Assembly: GCA_964529305.1 (NCBI GenBank)
Contig: CAZGUX010000009.1
Location: forward strand, 4,089-68,088
Direction: 5' to 3'
Length of the DNA: 64,000 nt
Source: CAZGUX01 sp964529305
GTDB lineage: Bacteria > Acidobacteriota > Terriglobia > Bryobacterales > Bryobacteraceae
The notes under the pieces were generated by a model, which saw only the letters and a program-made list of their open reading frames with translations, did no database searches and was not told the DNA's origin. Both the position numbers and the translations under genes were made by a program. Shown here piece by piece: positions 1 to 7,954 of this stretch; positions within the stretch are counted from its first letter, which is position 1, and each line of letters starts with the position of its first letter.

Positions 1-1035
1 ATCTCGGCCATCATGCAGGGGGGCTCCCAATGTGAGAACGCGCCGGGGATGCGGGTGGGCGCATTCAACGTCGAGATCGGGGCGATGATGGCGCCAAAGC
101 CGCTGCTGCTGATCTCGGCGACCGGAGACTGGACGCGCAACACTCCGCGTGAAGAGTATCCGGCGATCCGCCACATCTACGAGTTGTTCGACGCGGCCGC
201 CAAGGTCGAGTCGGTGCAATTCGACGCGCCCCACAACTACAACAAAGACAGCCGGGAAGCGATGTACCGATTCTTCGGCAAGCATGCCCTCGGCGAAACC
301 GATGAGACAAAGTTCAAGGAGCAGACGTCCGGAGTGGAGCCGCTGCCCCACCTGATGGTGCTTCACGGCAGGACTCTGCCGCCGAACGCTCTGACGTACG
401 AACAGATCTTCGCGCAATGGGTCGCCCGGTCCCGCCGGCAGCAGGCGGCGGCCAGCGAAGCGGACCTGCGAGAACGCCTGCGTCTGGCGATTGGAGTCGA
501 TCTGCCTGCCTCCGTCGAACAAGCGATGGATGGAGAGAAGATCACGTTGAGCACGGCTAAAGGCGAACGCATTCCCGGGATCTGGCTTCCCGGAACCGCG
601 GGCGGCGAAGCGATTCTCGCGGTACACCCGGAAGGCGCTTCAGCCGCTCGCGGGGATGCGTCGATCGGCCAGCTCATTTCGTCCCGTAAGCCGGTCCTGC
701 TGATTGACGCCTTCCAGACCGGCTCTGCGATCGAGGCCCGTAACGAGAAAGGGAGCCATTTTCTGACCTTCAACCGGTCGAAAGACGCCAATCGCGTGCA
801 GGATCTCGCGACCGCCGGGTCCTGGCTACGGAGCCAGGGGCACCGGAACGTGCGAATTATCGGGCTTGGCAAGGCATCCGTCTGGGCATTGTTCGCCGCG
901 GCCATACTGCAAACGGGCCTGACCGCCGACACGAGTTGGTTTGCCGGTACGGACGACGATTACCTTCGCGACTTCTTTGTCCCTGGCGTCCAGAGAGCCG
1001 GTGGTTTGGACGCGGCCCGTCGTCTGGTCGATTGA
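1..1035 (+). CDS. Acetylxylan esterase-like alpha/beta hydrolase, 3' part
   Basis: The gene enters from the left edge in frame 1 and its N-terminus lies outside the window. The visible part reads as the end of an alpha/beta hydrolase domain: the strand KPLLLISATGDW, then an Asp-rich turn, and APHNYNKDSREAMYRFF, which fits the family's catalytic-His region. A second hydrolase-like domain of about 200 residues follows, with GLGKASVWAL near its end. This two-domain shape is typical of secreted acetylxylan-esterase-like proteins of Acidobacteriota, which probably deacetylate plant polysaccharides (inference). The exact substrate cannot be told. The next gene starts 18 bases downstream but is unrelated in function. 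Confidence 0.7.
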   Translation: MSAIMQGGSQCENAPGMRVGAFNVEIGAMMAPKPLLLISATGDWTRNTPREEYPAIRHIYELFDAAAKVESVQFDAPHNYNKDSREAMYRFFGKHALGETDETKFKEQTSGVEPLPHLMVLHGRTLPPNALTYEQIFAQWVARSRRQQAAASEADLRERLRLAIGVDLPASVEQAMDGEKITLSTAKGERIPGIWLPGTAGGEAILAVHPEGASAARGDASIGQLISSRKPVLLIDAFQTGSAIEARNEKGSHFLTFNRSKDANRVQDLATAGSWLRSQGHRNVRIIGLGKASVWALFAAAILQTGLTADTSWFAGTDDDYLRDFFVPGVQRAGGLDAARRLVD

Positions 1036-1053
1036 GAACCGGGGAGACGCAGG

Positions 1054-1419
1054 ATGTACAGCGAACGACTGCTGCAGCACTTCCGAAATCCCCGCTTCGT
1101 GGGAGAGTTGGATCCCCCCGCGGTGACGGTGGAGGTCACGAATCCGGCGTGTGGGGACATCCTGAGGCTGTCGGTCCGATTCGAGGGCCTCATCGTGACC
1201 GAAGCGCGGTACAAGACCCGAGGCTGCACGGCGTCGATCGCGGCCGGGGAGGCATTGTGCGAGTGGATGCGAGGGCGGGGCACCGGGGATCTGGCCGCGT
1301 TGACCGTGGATGACGTGGATGCGGCGGTAGGCGGACTCCGGCCCGAGTCGAAACACGCGGCTGTGCTTTGCGTGGACGGCGTGAAGATGCTCTTGCGGTC
1401 GTTGGGCGTCCAGGGTTAG
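1054..1419 (+). CDS. NifU/IscU-like iron-sulfur scaffold family protein
   Basis: A 121-residue protein of the IscU/NifU N-terminal family, which assembles iron-sulfur clusters on three conserved cysteines. It begins YSERLLQHFRNPR, the usual family opening. The first cysteine is in NPACGD (about residue 32) and the second in the RGCTAS segment. Where IscU has its third cysteine (KLHCS), this protein has KHAAVLC: alanine at the aligned place and a cysteine four residues later. It may therefore be a divergent member that does not carry clusters in the standard way. It follows the hydrolase by 18 bases, and its stop codon overlaps the convergent Hpt gene's stop by four bases. Confidence 0.8.
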   Translation: MYSERLLQHFRNPRFVGELDPPAVTVEVTNPACGDILRLSVRFEGLIVTEARYKTRGCTASIAAGEALCEWMRGRGTGDLAALTVDDVDAAVGGLRPESKHAAVLCVDGVKMLLRSLGVQG

Positions 1420-1769
1420 ATGGTCTGAGCTTCCATCCTGAGGCGGTCCAACTCCTGGCGCAACAAGATCAACCGGGCCCGGCACGACGAGAGATTTCCG
1501 CCGCGCGCCTCCTGTTCCACGGACGAGAACAACGCTGCCAAGGAGGCTGCCCCGACATTGCCGCAAGCGCCCTTGGCGGAATGGGCGACCCGGGCGCATT
1601 CCGTTGCGTCGGCGCGCTCGAGCGCCGTTCCGAGTTTGACGATCTGGGCCGAGGCGTCGTCAACCAACTCCTTGACAATCTCACGCATCAACTCCGGATC
1701 GTCCAACGTGATATTCCGGAGCTGTGCCATGTCGATCACGATCTGTTCGGTTCCCGTCATGTCGCGCAT
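1416..1769 (-). CDS. Hpt domain phosphotransfer protein
   Basis: A 117-residue single-domain histidine phosphotransfer protein. The hallmark HSAKGACGNVGA matches the Hpt consensus HxxKGxxxxxGA, with phospho-accepting His63. The rest is the expected helical bundle, including a C-terminal stretch (RARLILLRQELDRLR) typical of the last helix. Such proteins relay phosphate between hybrid histidine kinases and response regulators in the cytoplasm. No kinase or receiver gene is adjacent, so its partners must lie elsewhere. Translation could start at position 1769 or at the second Met at 1760. The gene is convergent with the NifU-like gene. Confidence 0.8.
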   Translation of the reverse strand: MRDMTGTEQIVIDMAQLRNITLDDPELMREIVKELVDDASAQIVKLGTALERADATECARVAHSAKGACGNVGAASLAALFSSVEQEARGGNLSSCRARLILLRQELDRLRMEAQTI

Positions 1770-1891
1770 TCCTCCGCTACACTCCGCGCCTGCCCCAAGT
1801 CTGACCTGAGTTTTGCATGATCCAGCTTCGACGCCAATTAGCTGTAATCCTTAGTACGAACTCCTTCGGTACCTATCGTTGTTGCGCTAAA

Positions 1892-1907
1892 TGCTGATTA
1901 ATCAGCA
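1892..1907. promoter_or_regulatory. 16-bp perfect palindrome upstream of the aldehyde dehydrogenase gene
   Basis: TGCTGATTAATCAGCA is a perfect 16-bp palindrome in the 221-base gap between the Hpt gene and the aldehyde dehydrogenase, about 95 bases before the latter's start. A TGTTGC at 1880-1885 and GCAACA at 1905-1910 give an alternative overlapping pairing. The AT-rich centre stands out in GC-rich DNA. It is a candidate operator for a dimeric regulator, but no regulator is adjacent. The rest of 1770-1990 holds nothing else I can name. Confidence 0.4.
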
Positions 1908-2002
1908 ACATAGTCGTAGTCCTATGGGCCCGTTGCAGTCGCCGCTCAATCTGTGATTCTTAGTAAAGTAGGGCCCGGCGCCCGCGAAAGGTGGGGATTC
2001 TC

Positions 2003-3421
2003 ATGGAATATCCGATGATTGTCGACGGCCGGGAGGTCGGAGTGGGGCTTCGCCGCGTCATCACGGTACCGTACGACGGCAGCGAATTCGGGACCGTATT
2101 CGAAGCCACGCCGGAAATCGTGGATCGCGCGGTCGCGTCCGCGGCGCGAGCGGCCGGCACGATGCGGGAGATGACCCGTGAGGAACGCTCCACCATCCTT
2201 CGCAAGGCCTATCAGGGGTTGCTCGACGACCGGGAGGGAATGGCGCTCACCATCGCCTCCGAGTCGGGCAAGCCCCTCAAGGAGGCGCGCACGGAGGTGG
2301 ACCGCGCCGCGGGCACTCTGCTCTTTTCGTCCGAAGAGGCGCACCGGTTGGCGGGGGAGGTCGTGCCCATGGATGCCTCTCCGGCGGGAAAAGGCTACAT
2401 GGCCATGACCGTCCGCGAACCGCTCGGGGTGATCGCCGCGATCACCCCGTTCAACTTCCCGCTGAACCTGCCCATGCACAAGATCGGACCCGCTTTGGCG
2501 GCCGGCAACGCCGTGGTTCACAAACCCGCCTCCACCACGCCCATTTGTGCCTTGCGCATGGCCCGCATTTTCCAGGACTGCGGCTTGCCCGCTGGTGCTT
2601 TGAATGTCATCACGGGGCCCGGCTCCGCGATAGGCGAGATGCTGGCGCTGGACCCTCGGGTGGCCATGGTCACCTTCACCGGAAGCGCGGAGGTGGGCCT
2701 CCGCATCCGTAGCCTGGCGGGGATGAAGAAGGTCACGCTCGAACTGGGGAACAATTCGGCCGTGATTCTCGAGGACGACGCGGACCTCGCCCGCGCCGTC
2801 CCCCGCTGCGTGACCGGCAGTTTCGCGCATTCCGGGCAGGTCTGTATCTCGATCCAGCGGATCTTTGTCCACCAGTCGCTCCACAACCAGTTCCTTGACC
2901 AGTTCACTTCTCTCACGCAAAAGCTGGTGATTGGAGACCCGCGGGCTTCCGACACCGACGTCAGTTCCCTGATTACGGTTGGAGAGGCGGAGCGGGTGGA
3001 AAGCTGGATCGAGGAAGCGGCCCGGGCCGGGGCGCGCCTGATGACTGGGGGCGATCGCACCCGCGCGACCGTGCGGCCAGCGGTGGTCGCCGAGGTGCCG
3101 GACACGGCCCGCCTGTCGTGTCAGGAAGCCTTTGGACCCGTGGTTTGTGTAAATGCCTACAACACGTTGGATGAGGCCATCTCCCGGGTAAACCTGTCTC
3201 CCTACGGTCTTCAGGCCGGAATCTACACGCAGAACCTGGAAAAGGCCTTTCGAGCGGCGCGCCAGGTTCATGTTGGCGGTTTCCTGATCAACGAGGTGCC
3301 TCAATTCCGGGTGGACCAGATGCCCTACGGAGGGGTCAAGTTGAGCGGAACCGGCCGCGAGGGGCCCAGGTACGCGATCGAGGAGATGACCGAGCCCAAG
3401 TTGATTGTTTGGAAGGTGTAA
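2003..3421 (+). CDS. NAD(P)-dependent aldehyde dehydrogenase
   Basis: A 472-residue member of the aldehyde dehydrogenase superfamily, which oxidises aldehydes to carboxylic acids. Visible landmarks are the cofactor region ITPFNFPLN, the motif TFTGSAEVG, the general base Glu near residue 247 in LELGNNSA, the nucleophile Cys near residue 281 in HSGQVCIS, and QEAFGPV. Length is normal for the family. The ATG at 2003 is chosen because AAAGGTGG lies about eight bases upstream; a GTG at 1991 is the alternative. The gene stands alone, so the substrate is open: lactaldehyde, succinate semialdehyde and glyceraldehyde-type enzymes all look like this. Confidence 0.85.
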   Translation: MEYPMIVDGREVGVGLRRVITVPYDGSEFGTVFEATPEIVDRAVASAARAAGTMREMTREERSTILRKAYQGLLDDREGMALTIASESGKPLKEARTEVDRAAGTLLFSSEEAHRLAGEVVPMDASPAGKGYMAMTVREPLGVIAAITPFNFPLNLPMHKIGPALAAGNAVVHKPASTTPICALRMARIFQDCGLPAGALNVITGPGSAIGEMLALDPRVAMVTFTGSAEVGLRIRSLAGMKKVTLELGNNSAVILEDDADLARAVPRCVTGSFAHSGQVCISIQRIFVHQSLHNQFLDQFTSLTQKLVIGDPRASDTDVSSLITVGEAERVESWIEEAARAGARLMTGGDRTRATVRPAVVAEVPDTARLSCQEAFGPVVCVNAYNTLDEAISRVNLSPYGLQAGIYTQNLEKAFRAARQVHVGGFLINEVPQFRVDQMPYGGVKLSGTGREGPRYAIEEMTEPKLIVWKV

Positions 3422-3575
3422 TGCTTTCCTGGGGTTGCGAGCGCTCTTAACCGTAATGTTCCGGTTCCTTACCGATTCGTCGAAACATCCGCCGGGAAAT
3501 AGCGTATTCCTACTCTATAAGGAACACTGCCTGCTCACCTTTCCGTGGGTGGCTCGTCTGAACCAGTGTTGGTTT

Positions 3576-4193
3576 ATGGCCCAGCAAGCGGCAGTGGTGG
3601 TAAGCGCGCGATTGGCACCGCGACTTGACGAGAACGAGCTGATCAAAGCCGTCCAGAAGGGGGACCAGGAGGCTTTCGAGCGACTGGTTCGCGCCTACGA
3701 CCAAAGTGTGATCGGGCTCGCGATGAACCTGCTCCGATCGCCCGAGGACGCCCGGGACGCGTACCAGGAAGCGTTCCTGCGCGTCTACAAGAACATCCAC
3801 ACCTTCCGCTTCGACTGTAGTTTCCACACCTGGCTTTACCGCATCGTCACCAACATCTGCCTCGACTACCTGAGAAAGCGCAAGATTCGAAAGGAAGAAC
3901 CGGCGGTCGTCCACACTCTCGAGGGCCCCATGGACCGAACCTACGCCGTGGAAGAGGAGCGCGCCATGGGCGACCCTGAACGGCGGTATCATAATCAGGT
4001 CCTGAACCACCGTATCGGAGAGGCGCTGGAGGAGTTGACCCCCCGGGAGCGGATGGTATTCGAGTTGAGGCATTACCAGGGCATGCGGCTGAAGATGATT
4101 GGACAGATTCTCGGGACCAGCGAGGAGGCAGCCAAGAACTGCCTGTTCCGGGCGACCCAGAAGATGCGCACCGTTCTGGGAGAGTTCGCATGA
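3576..4193 (+). CDS. ECF-type RNA polymerase sigma factor
   Basis: A 205-residue group 4 sigma factor. Region 2 spans roughly residues 25-95, with the helix EDARDAYQEAFLRVYKNI and the core-binding/-10 recognition segment ending in TNICLDYLRKRK. Region 4 spans roughly residues 140-200 (ALEELTPRERMVFELR, then an EEAAKNCLFRATQKM recognition helix). The frame stays open upstream, but the ATG at 3576 gives a normal N-terminus. The stop overlaps the next gene's start as ATGA. The next gene encodes a zinc-finger anti-sigma protein, so the pair most likely forms a surface-signal-responsive switch. Its targets may include the envelope genes just downstream (inference). Confidence 0.9.
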   Translation: MAQQAAVVVSARLAPRLDENELIKAVQKGDQEAFERLVRAYDQSVIGLAMNLLRSPEDARDAYQEAFLRVYKNIHTFRFDCSFHTWLYRIVTNICLDYLRKRKIRKEEPAVVHTLEGPMDRTYAVEEERAMGDPERRYHNQVLNHRIGEALEELTPRERMVFELRHYQGMRLKMIGQILGTSEEAAKNCLFRATQKMRTVLGEFA

Positions 4194-5086
4194 ACTGCCA
4201 CGACGTCCAGGATGCGATGCCCCTTTACCTCTACGGGGAGTTGGCGCCGCACCAGGAAGAGGAAGTCGAGGCCCACCTTCACGGTTGCAGTTCCTGCCAG
4301 TCGGAATACGAAATCCAAAGAAGAATCGGACAGCTTTTGGACAATGCACGGCTGGAGCCGCCCGCCTTGGCCGCCGTGGAATGCCGTCGCGAACTGATGG
4401 CCATGGTGAAACAGGAAGCCATCTTAGGCCGGCCCGCATGGTGGGAATCCCTATGGAGTGGCCTCCGCGGAGGACTGCGCCCCGCAGGCGTCGCGGCCAT
4501 GTTGGCCACGGCTTTCTTCGCCGGGCAGCGTTTGCCGGAGTATTCGCCCTTTGCGACCGCGACGCCGGTCGAACCGCTGGTCGCCTCGGTACGGGCCGTG
4601 GAGGCCGACGCCTCCGGCGGCGTTTCGATTCTTCTGGACGAAACACGGCGCCGGCGCGTCACAGGCGATCCGAACGATCAACAGATCGCGCACCTGTTGA
4701 TGGCGGCGGCAAGGGACGAAGCCAACCCCGGACTGCGCGTCGAGTCGCTGGACATTCTCAAAAACCACTCGGACTCGGCCGAAATCCGTGCAGCGCTGAT
4801 TCATTCGCTCGAGCAGGACCCCAACCCGGGCGTCAGGCTCAAAGCTATTGAAGGACTGAAGGCCATGGGGCGGTACCCGGATGTGCGCAAGTCGCTGGTG
4901 GGAGTGTTGCAGCACGACGAGAATCCAGGGGTCCGTGTGCAGGCCATTGACCTGCTGATGCAGCATCGGGACGACCGGATCGCGGGTGTCTTGCAGGGCC
5001 TGGTCGGCAGTGAAAGCAACGCCTATGTGCGCCTTCGCTGCAAGAACGCCCTGGAAGAAATGAACGCATCGGTAGGCAGGTTCTAG
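4190..5086 (+). CDS. Zinc-finger anti-sigma factor fused to HEAT repeats
   Basis: A 298-residue protein. The N-terminus has the anti-sigma zinc-binding signature: Cys3, then HLHGCSSC (Hx3Cx2C) near residue 30. One membrane helix follows at about residues 97-113 (GVAAMLATAFFAG). From about residue 165 to the end come HEAT/PBS-lyase-type repeats, for example NPGVRLKAIEGLKAM and NPGVRVQAIDLLMQH. The zinc finger should hold the upstream sigma factor in the cytoplasm. The HEAT part would lie outside the inner membrane if the single helix is real, where it could sense a protein partner (inference). Fusing an anti-sigma domain to HEAT repeats is unusual. It overlaps the sigma gene by four bases. Confidence 0.82.
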   Translation: MNCHDVQDAMPLYLYGELAPHQEEEVEAHLHGCSSCQSEYEIQRRIGQLLDNARLEPPALAAVECRRELMAMVKQEAILGRPAWWESLWSGLRGGLRPAGVAAMLATAFFAGQRLPEYSPFATATPVEPLVASVRAVEADASGGVSILLDETRRRRVTGDPNDQQIAHLLMAAARDEANPGLRVESLDILKNHSDSAEIRAALIHSLEQDPNPGVRLKAIEGLKAMGRYPDVRKSLVGVLQHDENPGVRVQAIDLLMQHRDDRIAGVLQGLVGSESNAYVRLRCKNALEEMNASVGRF

Positions 5087-5096
5087 GCCGCCGGCA

Positions 5097-6284
5097 ATGA
5101 TTCGACACAAGAACAGGGCCGCTCTCGGGACTGCAAGGTTGGCCATCGCCATCGTCGTCCTGGGCAACCCGTCCTGGGCGTGGCAGGAGCGTCTGAGCCG
5201 CGAAGGGGCATTCTGGGTTCAGACGGTCAGCGGCTCGGAGGCGGGCTTTCCCGGAGGGCGCCTGCGGGTCAGCACGACTGGCCGCGTGTCGGTCACCGGT
5301 TCCCCCGAAGCCGGAGTTCAGTATCAGTTCGTGAAGAAGGTACGGGCGCGGACTGAGTCTGAAGCCCGAAAGCTTCTGGGCCAGTTCGTGATCCGCGCGG
5401 GCCGGCAGGGTGACCTCACTTCCATTGAGGTCATTCACGGCACCGGCAACGGCGCAACCGAATTGATGGTTCGAACACCCCGGGCGATGCGGGACATCCT
5501 GGTTGATACGCGAGGTGGCGCCGTCGACGCGACTGACCTGGATGGGGCTCTCCAGGTGCATACGGGTGGAGGGAGGATCCGGTTGGACCGCATTGGCGGA
5601 GCGGTCTTCGCCCGGACGGCCGGCGGCGAAGTGCAGCTTGGAAAGATCGGCGGGCCGGTGCGATGCATTTCCGCGGGAGGTCTGATCCGTGCGGACCAGA
5701 TTCTCGGCGAAACGCGCTTTGAGACGGCTGGGGGCGACATCGCGGTCCGGGAAGTGGCCGGTAAGCTGGTAGCCTCAACCGCCGGCGGCGGGATTCGAAT
5801 CGGGCGCGCCGGCGCCGGCGTCAGCGTGAACACCGCCGGAGGCCAGATCCATGTGGGCTCCGCTTTGGGCGCCGTGCTCGCGGAGAGCCTGGGCGGCCCG
5901 ATCTACATCGGCTCGGCCGCCGGCGTCCGCTGTGAAACCGGCGGAGGCGCCATCCAGGTGACCAACGTCTCCGGCTACCTTCACGCCACGACGTCGGTAG
6001 GGGATATTGTCGCCACGCTGGCTCGCGGTCAGATCGCCGGCGACTCCTATGTCTCCACAGGGGCGGGCGACATCACGATCTTCCTTCCAGCCAGCCTGGG
6101 ATTGACCATCCAGGCGCAGAACCGTTCCCTCGAAGGGCTTCGCAGAATCGTCTCCGAGTTCCCAAACGTAACGGTTCGCCGCCAGGGGAGTCTAACCGTT
6201 GCGGAGGGCTCCATCAATGGCGGTGGGCCTCTGCTTCGCCTCTCCGGCTCGGGTGGTACGATCTACATCAAGCGTCAGGAGTAG
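5097..6284 (+). CDS. DUF4097-family beta-repeat surface protein
   Basis: A 395-residue exported protein. A hydrophobic segment at about residues 12-29 (ARLAIAIVVLGNPSWAW) is a likely signal peptide. From about residue 130 to 330 there are repeats of roughly 20 residues of the form TAGGxIxVxxxxGxV, predicted to build a right-handed beta helix, as in DUF4097/adhesin-like proteins. No catalytic residues are evident. It starts 10 bases after the HEAT anti-sigma gene, so it is probably in the same operon and perhaps a target or partner of that sigma system. Its molecular role is unknown. Confidence 0.72.
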   Translation: MIRHKNRAALGTARLAIAIVVLGNPSWAWQERLSREGAFWVQTVSGSEAGFPGGRLRVSTTGRVSVTGSPEAGVQYQFVKKVRARTESEARKLLGQFVIRAGRQGDLTSIEVIHGTGNGATELMVRTPRAMRDILVDTRGGAVDATDLDGALQVHTGGGRIRLDRIGGAVFARTAGGEVQLGKIGGPVRCISAGGLIRADQILGETRFETAGGDIAVREVAGKLVASTAGGGIRIGRAGAGVSVNTAGGQIHVGSALGAVLAESLGGPIYIGSAAGVRCETGGGAIQVTNVSGYLHATTSVGDIVATLARGQIAGDSYVSTGAGDITIFLPASLGLTIQAQNRSLEGLRRIVSEFPNVTVRRQGSLTVAEGSINGGGPLLRLSGSGGTIYIKRQE

Positions 6285-6352
6285 CTCCGGAGCCGGAAAA
6301 TTGCGAGCGGCAACCCGCGCGGGCCGCGGGTCAGTAGAGTTTTCGAATTGAC

Positions 6353-7207
6353 ATGAACGCGCTTTGTTTTTGCAGAATTTCGGCGGTCTCCTGCCTGTTC
6401 GCGATTGCGTCTGGGGCCACCGTGAATGCCCAATCGGGTTCGCCGTCGCCGAAAGTCGCCGGCAGAACCGCCGTGGATCCTCGATACCAGAGCTTTTTGG
6501 GAGTCGGAGTGTGGGAGATCGACGCCGAGCGGGCCAAAGCACTGAAGATGCGGGAAGAGCGCGGGGTCGAGATTCTCAACGTCGAGGAACAGAGCGCGGC
6601 CGCCCGCGCGGGCTTGCTGCCCGGGGACGCCGTGCTCGAATTCAACGGCCAGCCCGTGGACGGAGTGGAGCAGTTCATCCGGCTGGTGCGCGAGACTCCG
6701 GCCGGGCGCACGGTGAAGTTCCTGATCTGGCGAAACGGCGCCGCCGTGAACGTTGCGGTCGCGATGGGCCAGAAACTGCGCCCCGTGTTTGGAATCCCGG
6801 AACTCCCTTTCGCGGTTTCGGTCCCCAGATCCCCGGACCTTCGAGGCATGGATATACCCAGGACGGTTCTCTGCTGGCAAAGTTTCGCGCTGGGGATCGA
6901 GAGCGAGGCCCTGTCTCCGCAGTTGGCTGAGTACTTCGGCGTTCGGGAGGGCATCCTGGTCCGGATCGTGACCAAGGCTTCCCTAGCCGACAAGGCCGGC
7001 CTGAAGGCCGGAGACGTCGTCGTTCGCGCCGACGACCGCAGGATCGCCAAACCTCAGGACATTGCCGACGCGCTTCGCGCTCCGAGGAGCAAACGGTCGC
7101 TGATCCTCACCATCGTGCGTGACCGTAAGGAAATGAACCTCACGCTGCTCCTCGACGACGACCCGTCCGGATCGCTCTGGTCCCGCCACAACGACGCCGG
7201 GGCCTGA
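6353..7207 (+). CDS. Exported protein with two PDZ domains
   Basis: A 284-residue protein with a signal peptide (about residues 1-27, ending near VNAQSG). The first PDZ domain covers about residues 45-140 (ILNVEEQSAAARAGLLPGD, then GRTVKFLIWRNG). The second covers about 190-275 (KASLADKAGLKAGDVVVRAD). No serine protease domain is present, so it is not a complete DegP/HtrA enzyme. Double-PDZ proteins of this kind bind C-terminal peptides of unfolded envelope proteins or recruit proteases. Its place after the sigma/anti-sigma/DUF4097 genes suggests a role in the same envelope response (inference). Confidence 0.75.
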   Translation: MNALCFCRISAVSCLFAIASGATVNAQSGSPSPKVAGRTAVDPRYQSFLGVGVWEIDAERAKALKMREERGVEILNVEEQSAAARAGLLPGDAVLEFNGQPVDGVEQFIRLVRETPAGRTVKFLIWRNGAAVNVAVAMGQKLRPVFGIPELPFAVSVPRSPDLRGMDIPRTVLCWQSFALGIESEALSPQLAEYFGVREGILVRIVTKASLADKAGLKAGDVVVRADDRRIAKPQDIADALRAPRSKRSLILTIVRDRKEMNLTLLLDDDPSGSLWSRHNDAGA

Positions 7208-7243
7208 TTCGGGAAACTCGAGCCATCTATTTGCGCGCCGGCC

Positions 7244-7933
7244 GTGAACTACGATAGGCTGTGGTTCTCGGAGGAATCGTTGTTCGGTCGAGGTCTCTTC
7301 ATCGCCCTCTTTGTCCCTGCCGTGGTTTTGGCCTCTCCCATTACCTATCTTGGCAGCGGCGGGCCGATTCCCGACGATGATCCCGGCGAGATTTCCTTTA
7401 CGATCAACGTACCCGACGTCGGTTTTGTCACCGGGGGACTGGACAACGTCACGGTTCGTCTGATCAACCTCCAGCACACCGCCATCTCCGACCTGACCGT
7501 GACGCTGACCCAGGAATCCATTGGGGTCAGCCGGACCTTGTTCGATCGGGTCGGCCTGCCGGGTGACGCCCCTACCGCCGACCTGGATGACATCTACACG
7601 TTCTCCAGCATAAACACGGGGGACCTTTGGGGCGCCGCGATCGGCTTGCCGGACACGTCGGTGGTTCCCGGCGAACTGGCGAGTTCCGCGACCTACTACC
7701 CCACCAATGCCGGTTCCAGCGCGCCCAACGATTTCAGCGCCGCCTTCGCCGGGATCTCTCCCACCGGGATCTGGCGCCTCACCTTCACCGACGCCGCCGG
7801 AGGGGATGTTGGGATTCTGGGTAGCTGGGAACTGATTTTGGACATCCAGTCAACGGAGATTCCCGAGCCATCCTCCGCTCTGCTGCTTCTAAGCGGCGCT
7901 TGCCTGCTGGCGATCCGCCGGGTGATGGTTTAG
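7244..7933 (+). CDS. PEP-CTERM protein with a proprotein-convertase P-like domain
   Basis: A 229-residue secreted protein. The C-terminus has the PEP-CTERM sorting tail: IPEPSS, then a hydrophobic segment (ALLLLSGACLLA), then the basic IRR. The middle (about residues 30-200) resembles the beta-sandwich P domain of subtilisin-like proprotein convertases: LDNVTVRLINLQHT near the start and GIWRLTFTDAAGGDVG plus LGSWELIL at the end. No protease domain is attached. The GTG at 7244 keeps the frame open; a TTG at 7280 with GGAGGA at 7270-7275 may be the true start and leaves a clean signal peptide. The matching exosortase is not in the window. Confidence 0.7.
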   Translation: MNYDRLWFSEESLFGRGLFIALFVPAVVLASPITYLGSGGPIPDDDPGEISFTINVPDVGFVTGGLDNVTVRLINLQHTAISDLTVTLTQESIGVSRTLFDRVGLPGDAPTADLDDIYTFSSINTGDLWGAAIGLPDTSVVPGELASSATYYPTNAGSSAPNDFSAAFAGISPTGIWRLTFTDAAGGDVGILGSWELILDIQSTEIPEPSSALLLLSGACLLAIRRVMV

Positions 7934-7954
7934 CCTCCGGGCTACACTACGGCC

